This document shows positions 13,372-26,900 of a stretch of DNA of 64,000 nt, in pieces (positions within the stretch are counted from its first letter, which is position 1; each line of letters opens with the position of its first letter). The notes beneath the pieces are model-generated. The model did not search any database. It was not told where the DNA came from and worked only from the letters and a program-made list of their open reading frames with translations. The DNA comes from Fistularia commersonii (Eukaryota > Chordata > Actinopteri > Syngnathiformes > Fistulariidae): NCBI GenBank assembly GCA_037954325.1, contig JBBMNZ010000002.1, positions 11,346,679 through 11,410,678 on the forward strand, in the 5' to 3' direction. The translations under genes were made by a program, and so were the position numbers.

Positions 13372-16300
13372 GTAAGTTTGATTTGCTCAAGTTTCGTTCC
13401 TGTAGGAATTCTTGAGTTTGTTTTAAACAGAAATGTTGTTGTTCTTGTTTTTGCGATTGTGTCAGATACACAACGTAGATACATTTGGAAAGTCTTAAAG
13501 ACCACTGTCGGAACAATAAGTGAGTAAACAGTTATTAGCATTTGGGTAATGATATGAGCGATCGGTACATAAATCTTTGCTTGTTCCCGCATTAAAAGGA
13601 TGAAGGGTAACGAAATCTCCCAGATACTTTTACGATAAGACAGAATAATTATGTAGTCCTAGCTGTTTGATATTGATGATTCTTCTTTTGTGTTAACTAA
13701 GTGCCGCCCAGCCCCTTCGTGAAATGTATATTTATTTTAATGCCTGCCCCACTTAAATCAGAACCACCTGATTAAACTTACTAACGGGTCATCGGGAGAC
13801 ACTGGCATGTTTGTTGTTAATACCGATCATTCTCCTAATCAACCGCTGATTGTCGATAAATAGTGATAATTATTTTCTAATGGTCTCTTGAGCTGTTCAA
13901 AACTTTACTTGTCATGCTTGTGTGCTGCGGAGTGCTGTCAATAATCAACTTGACGATATTAGTGTTTGAACATGTAGTTGTTTTTTTCTGCTTAAACGTC
14001 AGCACTTGATCGGAAGCATTTGGCTTGGCTGTGTGTTATTTGTTTCTGACTCGTGACGTATTTTTGTTCGTTTTTATATTAATAGATTATACTAAGTGGA
14101 CTGCAAGCTCTCAAATTCTCGCATGTGAACATGTGGGCCAACATCAGTACATACTGCCGGTGGCATTGCTACTCTGATTTTTTTTTGTTCATTTTATGCA
14201 TATCTTGTATTCCTTCAAGGCTTCAAAAGTTGCATACAAACCTTTGTGAGAATGTTTGTTACAATTAATGGGGCTCATAAAGTTTATATAAATGCATGTC
14301 ATTCTCAGTTTACATTTGACATATCAACATGCCCTTGTCTTCACAGCTTTCTTAATGTCTGATTTTGATTTTAATGTCCCTGATAAGTTATAAACTAATC
14401 ATTTAAAAAGTGTTGGTGCAAAGTTAATCTCAATGACAAGAATCCACAAAGGGGGTTTTAAATCTATGTCTCATTGTCTTGAAGAATAGATTGTCTTAAT
14501 GGTGTCTGTGGAAAAATAAACCTATGGTATCGCTGTTCAAACTCTTTGAGGTCAAAGCAAAGAAACAAACAAACATTTTGGAACGGTGTTCAAGTGTGAA
14601 ATTGAAACTTTTAAGTGTCGATTTTCTCCTGCAAAAAGTAAATTAGCTCTAAATAACAGGAGTGGTTGATTTATAGAGATAAGAGATAATCATATTAACA
14701 CACAATACCTTACTGCTGTATCAATTTCTGAATTACAGTCTGGAGTAATAATTTATCATAACTCGCCATTCTTACTAAAGGGAAGTGGTTTATACTGTTT
14801 TAATAATTTTATATATTATTTTAGTCGGGTGCAATATTATATCTTTTCGATGACAGTTAGTCTTACTGACAAAGTGTTGTTTTTAGCTTCAATAGAAGGA
14901 GCCAAGGCAATTAAATAATGGAGAAGTAATGAGCCACATAATAATTGAAAACTATTCAGATTAAGTTCAGGAAGTCAAGAATGCGTGTTCTGTTGCTAAT
15001 CACAGATAAAGAGCAGAGTGTTATGTGCTGTAGATTCCAAAACATCATATCTGTAAGACTTGTAAGTCATGAACGTTTTAGCTGTTTGCATGACCTCTTT
15101 CCCCATTACATTCAACATGATTATTTCAGATAGACAGATAGTCCCCTAAAGTCGCATATGGCTGACTTACCATAGTTAGAGTTTGCAATGGCTAAATATG
15201 GAATTTTCCCTACTGCCTTTACCCCCTGCATTTGTATCTTAAGAATGTTGCAAGACTGCAGGTACCGTAACAACTTGTTTCTGGTGACACAGTATTCCCA
15301 CGCCATTAGGTCATACTGCAGTCATATAGGTAAACAACAACTATCTGACAATTATTTTGAGGCAGTGAAATTAGTAAGAAACATGCTATCAAAATGGATG
15401 TAATAAGAATTACAAATGAATAAATTGGTTGTTAACAAATTGTATTTTGCATTATGTTGGTCAACAGTTTCAACAGTTTCTTTTTCTACCTAAATTGTAT
15501 TTGTTGAATATACAGTATAGGTTAATATTAGGACCAGCAACTTTAAGTTTAGTCCCCCTTTTTGATGTGTTGCTGTTAAAAAAAAGGTCAGTTTTACTTT
15601 ACTGATATTTTAAAGTCTTTTCTTATCTCTTCAATTGATGTAAAAATTTAAGTTATAATAATGATTATCTTTTTTTCTTGTCATCAGAATTGATCTTTTT
15701 TCACAGTGTGTGGTTGACAGGTTTTACAAGATTTTCCTCACATTAACAATGTAACCTAAATAATTAATATTAGTTACTCAGCATCAGGTTACTGTGCCTT
15801 TGAATCCTTTGAATTTTGTGACTACATGCAGTGACTAAGTTTACCATGTGATATTCCTGTACTAGTACTGTGGCAACATCAAAAATGCCCCATTATATCA
15901 TTAGAAAGCTGGACCTTTTTGGCAGCAGAATTTTTTCCACCTAAGCCCTCTGTGACATCTTTATTTTGAATGTTCTAGTTCGTAATGGAGCTTTGGGATC
16001 AGGATATGCACCAATGTTGTTTAAGGCACAGCAGACTACATTGTGTCATCCTTGAGTTGAAACCGGTCCATTTGAACCCTGTGGTCTCTATTGGCTTATT
16101 GTTGAGCTCTGGCTGCATCCTGCTCCAATGATGTCACAGCATTCCAGGGGGCAGATAAATGACTTAGTGTTTGGGCAGATGAGTAGCTTCGAGAATCTAT
16201 GTAATAGTGGAGCGAAGGGCAAGAGTATAGCCCTTAAACTGTACCACCCTATCTTTTGCCATAGTTTTGATCAGTCTCTTTTTTTTTGTGTTCTAAATAA

Positions 16301-17957
16301 TTTTATGGCTTCATGTCTTGTGCTATTTCTTAAGGTTAGCAATACTTTGGTCCCATTGTTATTCCAACTTACATTACTGGACAACAGTTTTGAAACCCCT
16401 ATATCTCATTGTTTTTTGAAATGTAAGCAGTTCAAATCTGGTCAATAAATCTATGTGAGTTGTATTCCACCCCAGAGCTATGACTGGGGCTGTTAACAAT
16501 AGAAAAAGACAACCTTTAAAATGTTTTTTTTTTCTTTATGGTGCTCAAAGGAAACTAGGGACAGTTTCCTCTGACAATTTCCCCCTGGAAACTGGACACA
16601 GATATTAGCTCTAACAACAGCTTTGTGACTGGTAGACAGGATAACAGTTTCAAGCTGCTTAACAGTGTCCAAGTCAGCAAGTACTTGTTTCACCTGTAGA
16701 TGAAGATTTGGAGCTGTGACTCATGAAGTGGCAGCAAGAAATATACAGTACGTTTTAAGTGTAACAATTAAAAAAAGGCTAATTGAAATTATGTTTTGTA
16801 TCCCCCTTCCCTTTCACAGGTCATTTGGATATTGGGAGCAAAGACATACAATCTTTGACTATCTGAATCATTTATTCATCTTGGCAGACTCTTGTCATCT
16901 GGCTTAAGGCCAAACTTTGGACTGGTCAATGAAGGAAAGAGGTATCTCATTTCCAGTCACAAGGTGAGACCTCTTGGTTTACAGTAGGATATTGTTAGAA
17001 TATTTCTTACTGTTTTGGTCACAGCATGTTGTCCATTTCCATCATTCTATCCCTCAGATAGCTTGTTTATGGCCACTTCGATTCTTGATTGGGTTTTCAT
17101 ACAATGAGGTAGTTTAAGTGCTAGAGGCACATTATTCATTATATTTCAATAAGGGAGTATGCTCTCTGTGCCAAGTCCTCTGACAGATTACTTTCTCCTT
17201 AGTTGCATCTAAGTTATTCTGGATAAGAATTCATAGAAGTACGTCCATTCGACTCAAACATATATAGACATGGATAGGACAGGGCACATCAGCATACTGC
17301 AATGCTATGCTATTTTTTTTTTATGTCTAGACAGAGCTGCTATCAGGACCCTTCTATGGTGCCTGGCCATGATGCATGCTAAATTTTGCTAATTAAAAAA
17401 CAAGAAGGGTACGCATCCCTCCTCTCCCTAACAGACTGAACGTCAAAGGGTACATCCCTGTCGCTCAAGATGATACACATCACTAGAATGTTGAACAGTG
17501 GTGCAAACCTTGGTCAGTGGAATAAAAGCTTAAACCCTTGACATGGAAGAAATGGGAGTAGCTTGGGCCATTATATGTAGATCTGTTTGCCTCAGGAGAA
17601 AACACACAGTCTGCAGGATATCTGCAACAAATTGCTGAGTTGTGCTTGACTTTTTTTGGAACTGAGAAAAATGTCTAAACATGATTCACTGACGTATGGT
17701 AGCGTCACCAAAACAAGGAATAGAAAGTGAATAGTTGTTAAACCAAGCAAGTTGTCTTTGGTTAAAAGAGAAGCTGTAGAACATGTGAGTAATGACAAGA
17801 GAAAATAATTTCTAGTAAAAAGGTTCAAGATTCCATTTCCCTCAAACTTTTCACAGGGGCTAAGAAATGGTATTCATCAAAAATTGATGTTGATCGCCAA
17901 TATCTTTAATCATTCTGCATTGTTGATATTATAACGGTTTTGTTTCACATTTTACAG
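13372..17957 (+). other. Large 5' intron of tmem63b
   Basis: About 4.6 kb of AT-rich sequence with no recognisable exon, RNA gene or well-defined transposon. Several short open frames occur, such as one at 16128-16448, but none resembles a known protein or is flanked by good splice sites in frame with tmem63b. Confidence 0.5.
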
Positions 17958-17999
17958 GTTATCAGCATGCTGTGAGTGACGTACCAAGAGTTGACATTA

Positions 18000-20900
18000 A
18001 TGATGGCCACCGTGCCCTCAAATAAATTCTTCAATCCGGAGAGCTGCACAGTTGTACCGTCCAATGCCACCTCCTTAGCCTACTGTTATTCGGCTCGAAT
18101 TCGCAGTACAGTGCTACAGGGCTTACCCTTTGGTGGAGTACCTACTGTCCTTGCCCTTGACTTTATGTGCTTTCTGGTGGGTTCACTCTTAAATATATGC
18201 ATATAGTTGCAAGGGTTACTTATATAGTCGCAGTTGGGGGTGGGCAACCATATATCTTCATTAAAAGCACTTAATTTAACTTTTGTTTTTTTTTTTCATT
18301 TTCAGGGGCTTCTAGTTGTGTTTTCCGTTTTGCGAAAAGTTGCATGGGACTATGGACGATTGGCTCTGGTGACTGATGCGGACAGGTAATTAGAAGACAG
18401 AGGCCTGATTGATGTAAATGGTTGCAGAGATAAAAAGGTCCCATTCTAAAGCTATCAAATGTAATGGCTTAAAATTGTTGTAGACACCTCAAGCAATATG
18501 ACTTGGCAATTATGCTGATTAGTAGTTAACCTCAAAAACATCAGTATACATTTACTTTGAAATAATCAGTTTTGCATCTTACTCTTAATGTGACCTGAAA
18601 GCATTTGTATGATGAGGGACGAATGCTTATCTGGGTAATTGATTTTTTTATGACAGAAGGTGAATGCTCCACAGTTTTAGGAAAAATGATGACTGCAAGA
18701 TGGAAGCTCCCCTGAAAGAGATTATAAAGACCTTTTGAACACCGTGACATTATTTTGGCTATTTTGCCTTGCATGATTTTTGTTGTTTGGTCATTGTGAG
18801 TGGGTCAACAGAGTTTGCTGAAGTTGTTACTGATAAATTTGCTTCTCATTCTCAGGGTGTGGTTTTCCAACAGAAGTAAATATCACAAAGATGATAGCAG
18901 CCTTCCTTTTTAGAAGTAATAGATGATGAAGTAGTTAGCTTTTTATCACTTCTCACATTGCTTTTTCTGTCTCAACCTGAAAGGCCAGATTGCTGTTGGA
19001 ATAGACCTGAAAACAAAGACAGAATTAATTAATTATCTATAATGAACTTAAATTATCATTACCCATTACCAAAAATGTAGGTTTTATTTGAAAACACAAG
19101 AATTTCATCATGATGTGCATATAAATGTTTGGGATAATGTGAGACTTGAGTCAACACACTCACAGACTGAACAGCCAAAGTGGTAACCAACCTAACTGTC
19201 ATGTCACAATAGTAGCCGAGATAGTGAGGCTTTTGGAAGAGGGAGAGTGATCAGTACTCTTCCAAGACCTCCTAGCTTTAAACCCTCAAAATGACATGAC
19301 ACAGTGCTCCATCACCTACATTTCCCCACTGGGAATGTGTCTTGTTGCAGTTTCATTATTTTTGCAGCTGCATGCGAACAGATGATAGGGTTGGCCCATC
19401 GTGGGATGATGGGAGGGAAGATTGCTGCATGGGACTACTTTCCAACAGACAGGAAAAAAGTTATTTGTTGTTTCTTGACAATATCAGTGTCGACTGCTAA
19501 CCAATATGTCTTTAAGAGACATTTTTAGTTCCATGCAAAGAGAGATATTGATCTGTTTATTGCCCTAAAACATTTTCTAATGAATCTCAGTTTCAGATCA
19601 CAAATGACAAAGACAAAGAATAGACAAGAAACCTTATTGTTACGTCCACGTTGTTTAGTTTTCTTGTATCCAACATTACTGGCCAGCAAGGCCATTTCAT
19701 AAAAACTAAGATGAGTGACTTTGTTTTGCTTGTTTCTTCATCAGAAGAAAGGACCCGCGATACAGTCGCCTGGATGATCGGGAATAGTATGTTGTATCTA
19801 CGTACATATTGGGCCGCCTTTTCTTCTATGCTTTCCTCTCCCTGTAGTTAACCTGTCTCTTAACTCTTTTTCATTCCACCCAGGGCACTGTGGGTTCCAG
19901 CCTCTTTTTTTCTCCAGATAGTTTAATGTCGACTTTTCATTTATTTTTTTCCCCTTTTCTCTTTCTCGCATTTCCTCATATGAGGTTCCTAATTATACTC
20001 CTTGTCACTCTTTCACTATTGGGTGTCTCTGTCCTCTCACCAAGCTAATCAGATCTATGTGCTAATCTGTGTATTGACCTCTTTATGAAGCATGGGCTTC
20101 TTCTGTGTGAGTACACCACATGAGCCGCAGAGCAGACAGGGTGCGTGCAGGGAGAGGTAATACTTTCCTGATTTGAGGTTTGTAGACCAACCCCATAGTG
20201 ATACGACTCCACATCATCTTGTCTACTAGAGCTGAGATGAACCATTCTAGCCTCTCATGGGAATGTGGGAGAGGAGAATTACAACTTCAGGCTTTCCCCT
20301 CTGTTCAATAGAGATTGCTTAGTTATTCATGACGTCAACCTTTCATGTTGTACTAAACACTGAACCCTTGCCAGCTATCCCGAAGAATCTTTATCTTGTA
20401 CATGTCATCCAATAAAGAATTAATCAATCTGAGAATCACATTTGTGTGCTGCACTGTATCCAAAAAGGATTGCCTGTGGCTCTGATGGACAAAATCAGAA
20501 TAAATCAGTTTCTTTCTGTTTGCTGGGTTTCTGTGTTTTTTACACCGTGGATTATTTCTGTAGATCTTTTCCTTCTAACTTTTTATTGCATCCTATGCGA
20601 TGATCCACTCTGCTTTTGTAAAATTGAACTCTGTCCCTAATCATGCATTGAATGTGGTTGTAGAGATTCTGTTGGATATCTAACCTGTGTCATATCTGTT
20701 ACCCAAACTGGATAGACAGTGCTGAATCTCTTCAGTCCATTTTAATGCTTATGTTAGTGGGTGTACATGTCTCTTATTTCATCAACTTTTTACATATTCA
20801 GGATAATACCAGTTTAAAAAAGCAACTAATACCCATATACACCCCCTTTGCTGATGGGTAATAATGGAAAGCACATTGTATTTCTTTTCTCCTACCAGTG

Positions 20901-23900
20901 TGGCATCAGCCTTGACACCAGAAGCACCAGAACGCTATGAGCGCCTCACTTCAGTTTCTAGTTCAGTGGACTTTGATCAGCGAGACACAGTAAGTACTCG
21001 GTCCACTCTGCTCAGAAGTTTGAAGAACCGTATGTTTTGAATTTGTTTAACATTGTTTTTTAAGCGAGCTGGGGAGGTTCCGGAATATGAACGTCATGAT
21101 GTTCAGACAAACACAATTGGTGAAATGAAATGAATACATTTGAGGAATACGTCGGGAGTGGGGGCAAATTCCATGCTAACAGTCATTTTAGAGAACCGAG
21201 GTTATACAAATAACCTCAAGCACTCTGTACCCTTGTGTTTCAGGGCTTCTGCTCCTGGCTAACTGCAATCTTCCGAATCAAGTAAGACAACCTACTGTTC
21301 CAACATAATGCTGGATGTGGAAAAACTGAACAAAAATATAATCATTTTCATTGAGCAAATATGTCCGTTTATTTGGGTTGATATCATCTCTCCGTAGGGA
21401 TGATGAGATCAGGGAGAAGTGTGGGGAGGATGCTGTACATTATTTGTCCTTCCAGCGCCACATCATTGGCCTGTTGGTAGTTGTGGGCGTGCTCTCTGTG
21501 GGCATCATTTTACCCGTAAACTTCTCCGGTAATCTACTTGGTAAGTTGAGCCTAATTTTCACCCAAAGAAATGTGATGGGCTTGGTACTTTATGAGCCTC
21601 GCCCGTGATTTTAGGTTTGACCGAAGAGGTATATAATTTTTATATATAGTTTGAGTTATGATTTTGCAGAAGTGTGTTTTACCAGTTGTTAAGTGAAAAT
21701 ACACTTTACCTTTGCATCCTTTCACTGCACAACCAATTAGAACATTGCTAAATGTTCTCTATTGTATTGTTTGCAATCCCATTTGGGACGTTCCATGGAA
21801 GTGATTATGGAATGTATTCTTTTTTTGTCCAACAGAAAACAATGCTTATAGTTTTGGGCGAACTACTATAGCAAACCTAAAGGCAAAGTAAGTAGGTCTG
21901 GAATATAATATGTATTACTGTTGTGCGAGAAGGTCACAAAATTTTGTTCTTTACTGTCTAACACCAACCCTTTTATTTACAATTTCTTTCATTTAGTAAT
22001 ACACTACTCTGGCTGCACACCATCTTTGCATTTCTTTACCTGTTACTCACAGTGTTCAGTATGAGAAGACACACCTCCAAGATGCACTATAAAGAAGATG
22101 ACCTGGTAGGTGGCATGGTTTTATCAAGTAGTTTGGTTATTAAAATTCATAAAAAAAAGTACATTCCTCTCACAAACATGACACATGAAGTTGTTTCTGA
22201 GTACTTCTCTTGCTTTATGTCAACACAGGTAAAACGCACTTTATTTGTCAACGGAATCTCCAAATATGCAGAAGAGAAGGACATTAAGCAACACTTTGAG
22301 TAAGCACTCAAGGTCTCCCAATACTTAACTGCGTATACAGTATAATGGTACACTCCTTTCCTGGCTTCCTGAGCTCATGGCTGCTCCTTAGTAACTGTAT
22401 TAAGTGGTATGAGAAGCATGCCTTTTCCTGTTAGAACCAGCTTTTCTTGTCTCAAACCCTTTTTACAGGGATCAGACAATGGCAAGCCTATAACTGTAAT
22501 TGTCCATAATGGAAGCCAGATGAGCAGAATTATGCATGTCATGTGTTTTTTGTTCGTGCTGTGAAGGGTTGTTTTATTCTACTCCAAATTGATCATATCT
22601 CTGGACCAAAATGGTTCCTCCTTTACCATAGACTATCAGTCACATTTGAAGAATTTAATTTATGATGGAAAAGGGAATGTGTTTAACCTAACATTGTGAC
22701 TGACATTACTGAAGTCTTGGAACCTTTTGTGAGTAATGTGAAGTAACTATGAATTATTCTAGTGCCATCAAGGGTTGTCAATTTTGCTCACATTTTGAAC
22801 AATCCAAATCTAGCCTTATACTGAAAAGATCCAACAACAAAAAAATCACTGCATCACCAATAAACCTAATGACTGAAACAACGGCGGAACATTCTAGCTT
22901 CAATGCTTTCTCCTCTTTGGAAACTTAATGTGACCCATCGCTTACACAAATAGATTACCATTCAGTTTCCAACAACATTCACAAATTACTGACACAAGGT
23001 GATTGGATAAACTCGACCCTTTTTGCTCATGATGGGAGACTATCAGTGTGTGTGAGTTAATTTTACATTACTGCTTTTGAACCCATTATATAATAATTTA
23101 CTTCATATTGTAACATTTCTTTTTATAGGCAGGCATATGAAAATTGTTCTGTCCTGGACGCACGGATCTGTTACAATGTGGCCAAGCTCATGTACCTTGA
23201 CTCTGAAAGGTAACAATGTCAAATATGTATGTATGTACGGTAGTCTGCATGTGTTTTCACCCTTTTCTTGATTGCGGTTGTATTTGAAAACTGTTTAATT
23301 AACTACAGAAGAATGGCTTCTTTGCGTGAGACAGCTGATGTTTTGTTTACAGGAAGAAAGCAGAGCGCAGCAAGAAATTTTTTCTGGATTTGCAGGCCAA
23401 AGAGCATATTACCACAATGATCAATCCTAAACCCTGTGGTCATCTTTGCTGTTGCATCATTAAAGGCTGTGAGCAGGTCAGAGTTACCTATTTTCTCTTG
23501 ACCATTCATTCCTGAAATTTCTACATGTAGTTAGTTATGTGTAATTATATGGAATCATTTCCTAGCTGATGATTGCATCTTTAAGGTGAAAGATTAAGGA
23601 GCTTGACAGTCCACTCTTGGATTCATGTACGAAAGCACCGCAACTCAGAACATTACTGGAAAAAGACCACATAAAAAATCACATTTGCTTCTGCTCCTGT
23701 ATATTCCTCAGATTTACTTAGTTGTGAAAGATCATGTTTTAACTTCCTAAATCTTGTCATTCTGTTATTTGACATACTTTTAATATGCATATTTGCAATT
23801 CTGCAAACAGCGCTGTCATTGAATTTGCTTGATCTTTACAGGAAGAGGCAGTGAGCTACTATACAAAGCTGGATGCACAACTAAAAGATGAATACAGAAA

Positions 23901-26900
23901 GGAGAGAGACAAAGTTAATGGGAAACCTTTGGGAATGGCCTTTGTCACTTTTCAGAATGAGTCAATCACTGCCGCGTAAGTATATTTATATTTGGTAAAA
24001 TATGTCAATGTTTTTCAAAAAGCTATTTCTAAAATTTTCTTTGGGTGGATTTGATTTCTCAGAATTTTGAAGGACTTTAATGCTTGCAAATGCCAGGGAT
24101 GTCAGTGTCGACGAGAGCCCAAGAGCTCTCCATTCAGTGCCAAGCTGTACACAAACTATTGGACAGTCAGCTATGCTCCTGATCCACAAAATGTCTACTG
24201 GTAAGAGCACTAAAGTCACAGCTTTTCACTCACTGAGACCAGTGTTTGGTCATAGAGCTGTCCAGCTGTATCCAAAGCTGTGGGTCATCTTCCAATGTCA
24301 ATCTAACCTCGAATGACCTTTTATCCCACAGGGAGCATCTGTCTGTGGGAGGAATATACTGGTGGATCCGCTGCTTGATCATCAACATTATTCTCTTTCT
24401 GCTCCTCTTCTTCCTCACCACCCCTGCCATTATCATATCCACAATGGACAAGTTCAATGTCACAAAACCAGTAGAATCCCTAAATGTGAGAACATTTAAA
24501 CTTCAGTGCTCTCAGAATCAGTTTATTTTTTCTTTACTGTCCATAAGCAATTTGCATGGGAAGAGTGACAGCATGTCAGCATCTGAGCCATCAGAATTAC
24601 AAGTTCTCTAGCAGAAATTTACCTCTTCTCTTTTCTGCTTCTCAGAACCCCATCATCACACAGTTTTTCCCTACCCTGCTTCTGTGGTCCTTCTCAGCCT
24701 TACTCCCTACAATTGTCTACTATTCTGGATTTTTTGAAGCCCACTGGACTCGGTATGTACGCTTTCTTCAGTTAACTCTTCAGAGTTTTATTACGTTTTA
24801 TGTAGTATCCCCTGGGGCAAATGTTTTCTTTTTGCCCAACAGGTCAGGAGAGAATAGAACCACAATGCACAAATGCTATACTTTTCTAATCTTCATGGTC
24901 CTGATACTGCCCTCTCTGGGACTTAGCAGGTATGATTTTTTTTTCTAATTTAATATTGAGGTTTCATCTCTGTAATACATTAAAAATGAATTCTGTTTTT
25001 TTTATCATACAAATAAAGTATGATCATTCCTTCTCAATATTTGTTTCAGTTTGGATGTTTTCTTCCGTTGGCTTTTTGACAAAAGGTTCTTGGAAGACGC
25101 CAGAGTGAGGTTTGAGTGAGTATCATAGATATTTTTTCTTGAGGGGCGGTTGATGTTCTGTTTTTAAAGCGGGCACCCTTCCGTTCGGGTGGCTGGCGGT
25201 TCCATTCTGCATTCAGAAGTGTCCTTGGACAAGACACTGAACCCACAATTGCTCCTGATGGTCATATTAGCACCTTGCATGGCAGCTCTGCCACCATCGG
25301 TGTGAGTGCATGTTTGAATGGGTGAATGTAATGAGAAAAAAAAACAGCAAAACAAAATAGTGTAAGGCACTTTGAACTGCAAGGTGATAAAAGCACATAT
25401 ACTGTATAAGACCATTTACCATTCACCCCTCAATAATATAGTATGTATTGTTATTGCGTAATCTGAACAGATACACACTTTAAAAATACTTGAAATGAAG
25501 GTGGAGCACTATGTAAATCAAAAATGGAGTTTATAGTATAGAGAATAAAAGAAAGACCTGAAAAAAAGGCCTGATTATAAACTAGGTGAGGATCAAGTGA
25601 CTGAAGGAGAAAGCAATGGCACAGCACAGGGTAATCAGACATGGCAGCAGATCACAGTACATAGAAATGTAATGCCCAACCAAAGACACCATGCTGTTAA
25701 CTCACTTATTTCACCTAATAAGAGTACTCAAATTAGAACCTACAAAGCACTACTCTGAGTAGCTGGCTCTGTTCTCCTGGCCAATATTTGGGGCAAATGG
25801 TCCCAATATTCAAAGAGAGAAGAATGGCAACAGCTTGATGAGGATAAAGACTTTTTGTTTGAAGGGACTGCAAAGATGAAAAAGTGCCATGAAAGTGAAA
25901 ATTGCAGTCCTTCAAAACAGATTTAGCCAAACCTTTACCACTTGCCTGTTCACCAAACCCTGAGATACAGAAATGCAGCCTCTTTGGGAAGAGCTAAAAT
26001 TCCACAAAATAGCAGGAGAAAGGTTAGCGGCCAAGTACAACTTTGGGCAGCAGTTTGGAAGGAGCTGATTTCCTTGGAGAAAATGGAGAGTCACAGGGGG
26101 AGGCAGAAGTGTCAGGTAAGAGGAATGCATTCCTTGCCAACCCCATTGAGTTGAGCCAAAAAAGTGCTGAAAGCCTTAATTGTTTCATAGCCACCCTTTC
26201 AAGTTGACCATCAGTGGTAGCAAAAGAGACCAATCTTAGTTGATATGATACACTGTTACAACCTCCGGAGTCAACACACATTTTAATCTGCAGGAGCCAA
26301 GTCTGAGTGAAGTGGAGGAGGGGTTGAGGAGTTGAATATCTAGCTCAGCACCAGGCCAAAATTTTCCAGTTCATTTCCTCAGCAAGGTCTAATAAGCCCA
26401 TTACGGGAGGAAGCAGGAGGGTAAGACATCAGCAACAGGATAGAGGCAAAAAAGGGGGGTACTTGGGTTGCTGGTTAGGTGTTGACCAGGCACTGTTCCA
26501 AAATTCTCCTTAAGGAAGGCAAAATCTGGATAAACCTTTGTTCACTAAGCAGTGAGAGTTGTCTGAGCTGTCTGTAAGAGGCAGGAGACTCCACTGTACA
26601 ACCCTGTCCGAGGTTGTTCATCAGAGGGTGTACAAATTGTATTCTAAGCTTTGAGCATATGTGGCTTTTTGGAACTTCCTCAGTAGAGTCTGGACTGTAA
26701 TGGGCAGGGGGAGAATCAGTTGAGACCTGAAGACATACATAAATACACTGAATAATTGCGATGAAAACTGTTTGTAACCTTCTTTGTGTTGGATTCATAT
26801 TGGGTTGTTTTATTTTTCTGTATTTTTGAAATAGCACTGTATCTTCAGTCCTTCAATGAATTAATTTCAGCTTGTTTTTCTTCTTTAGGTGTGTGTTCCT

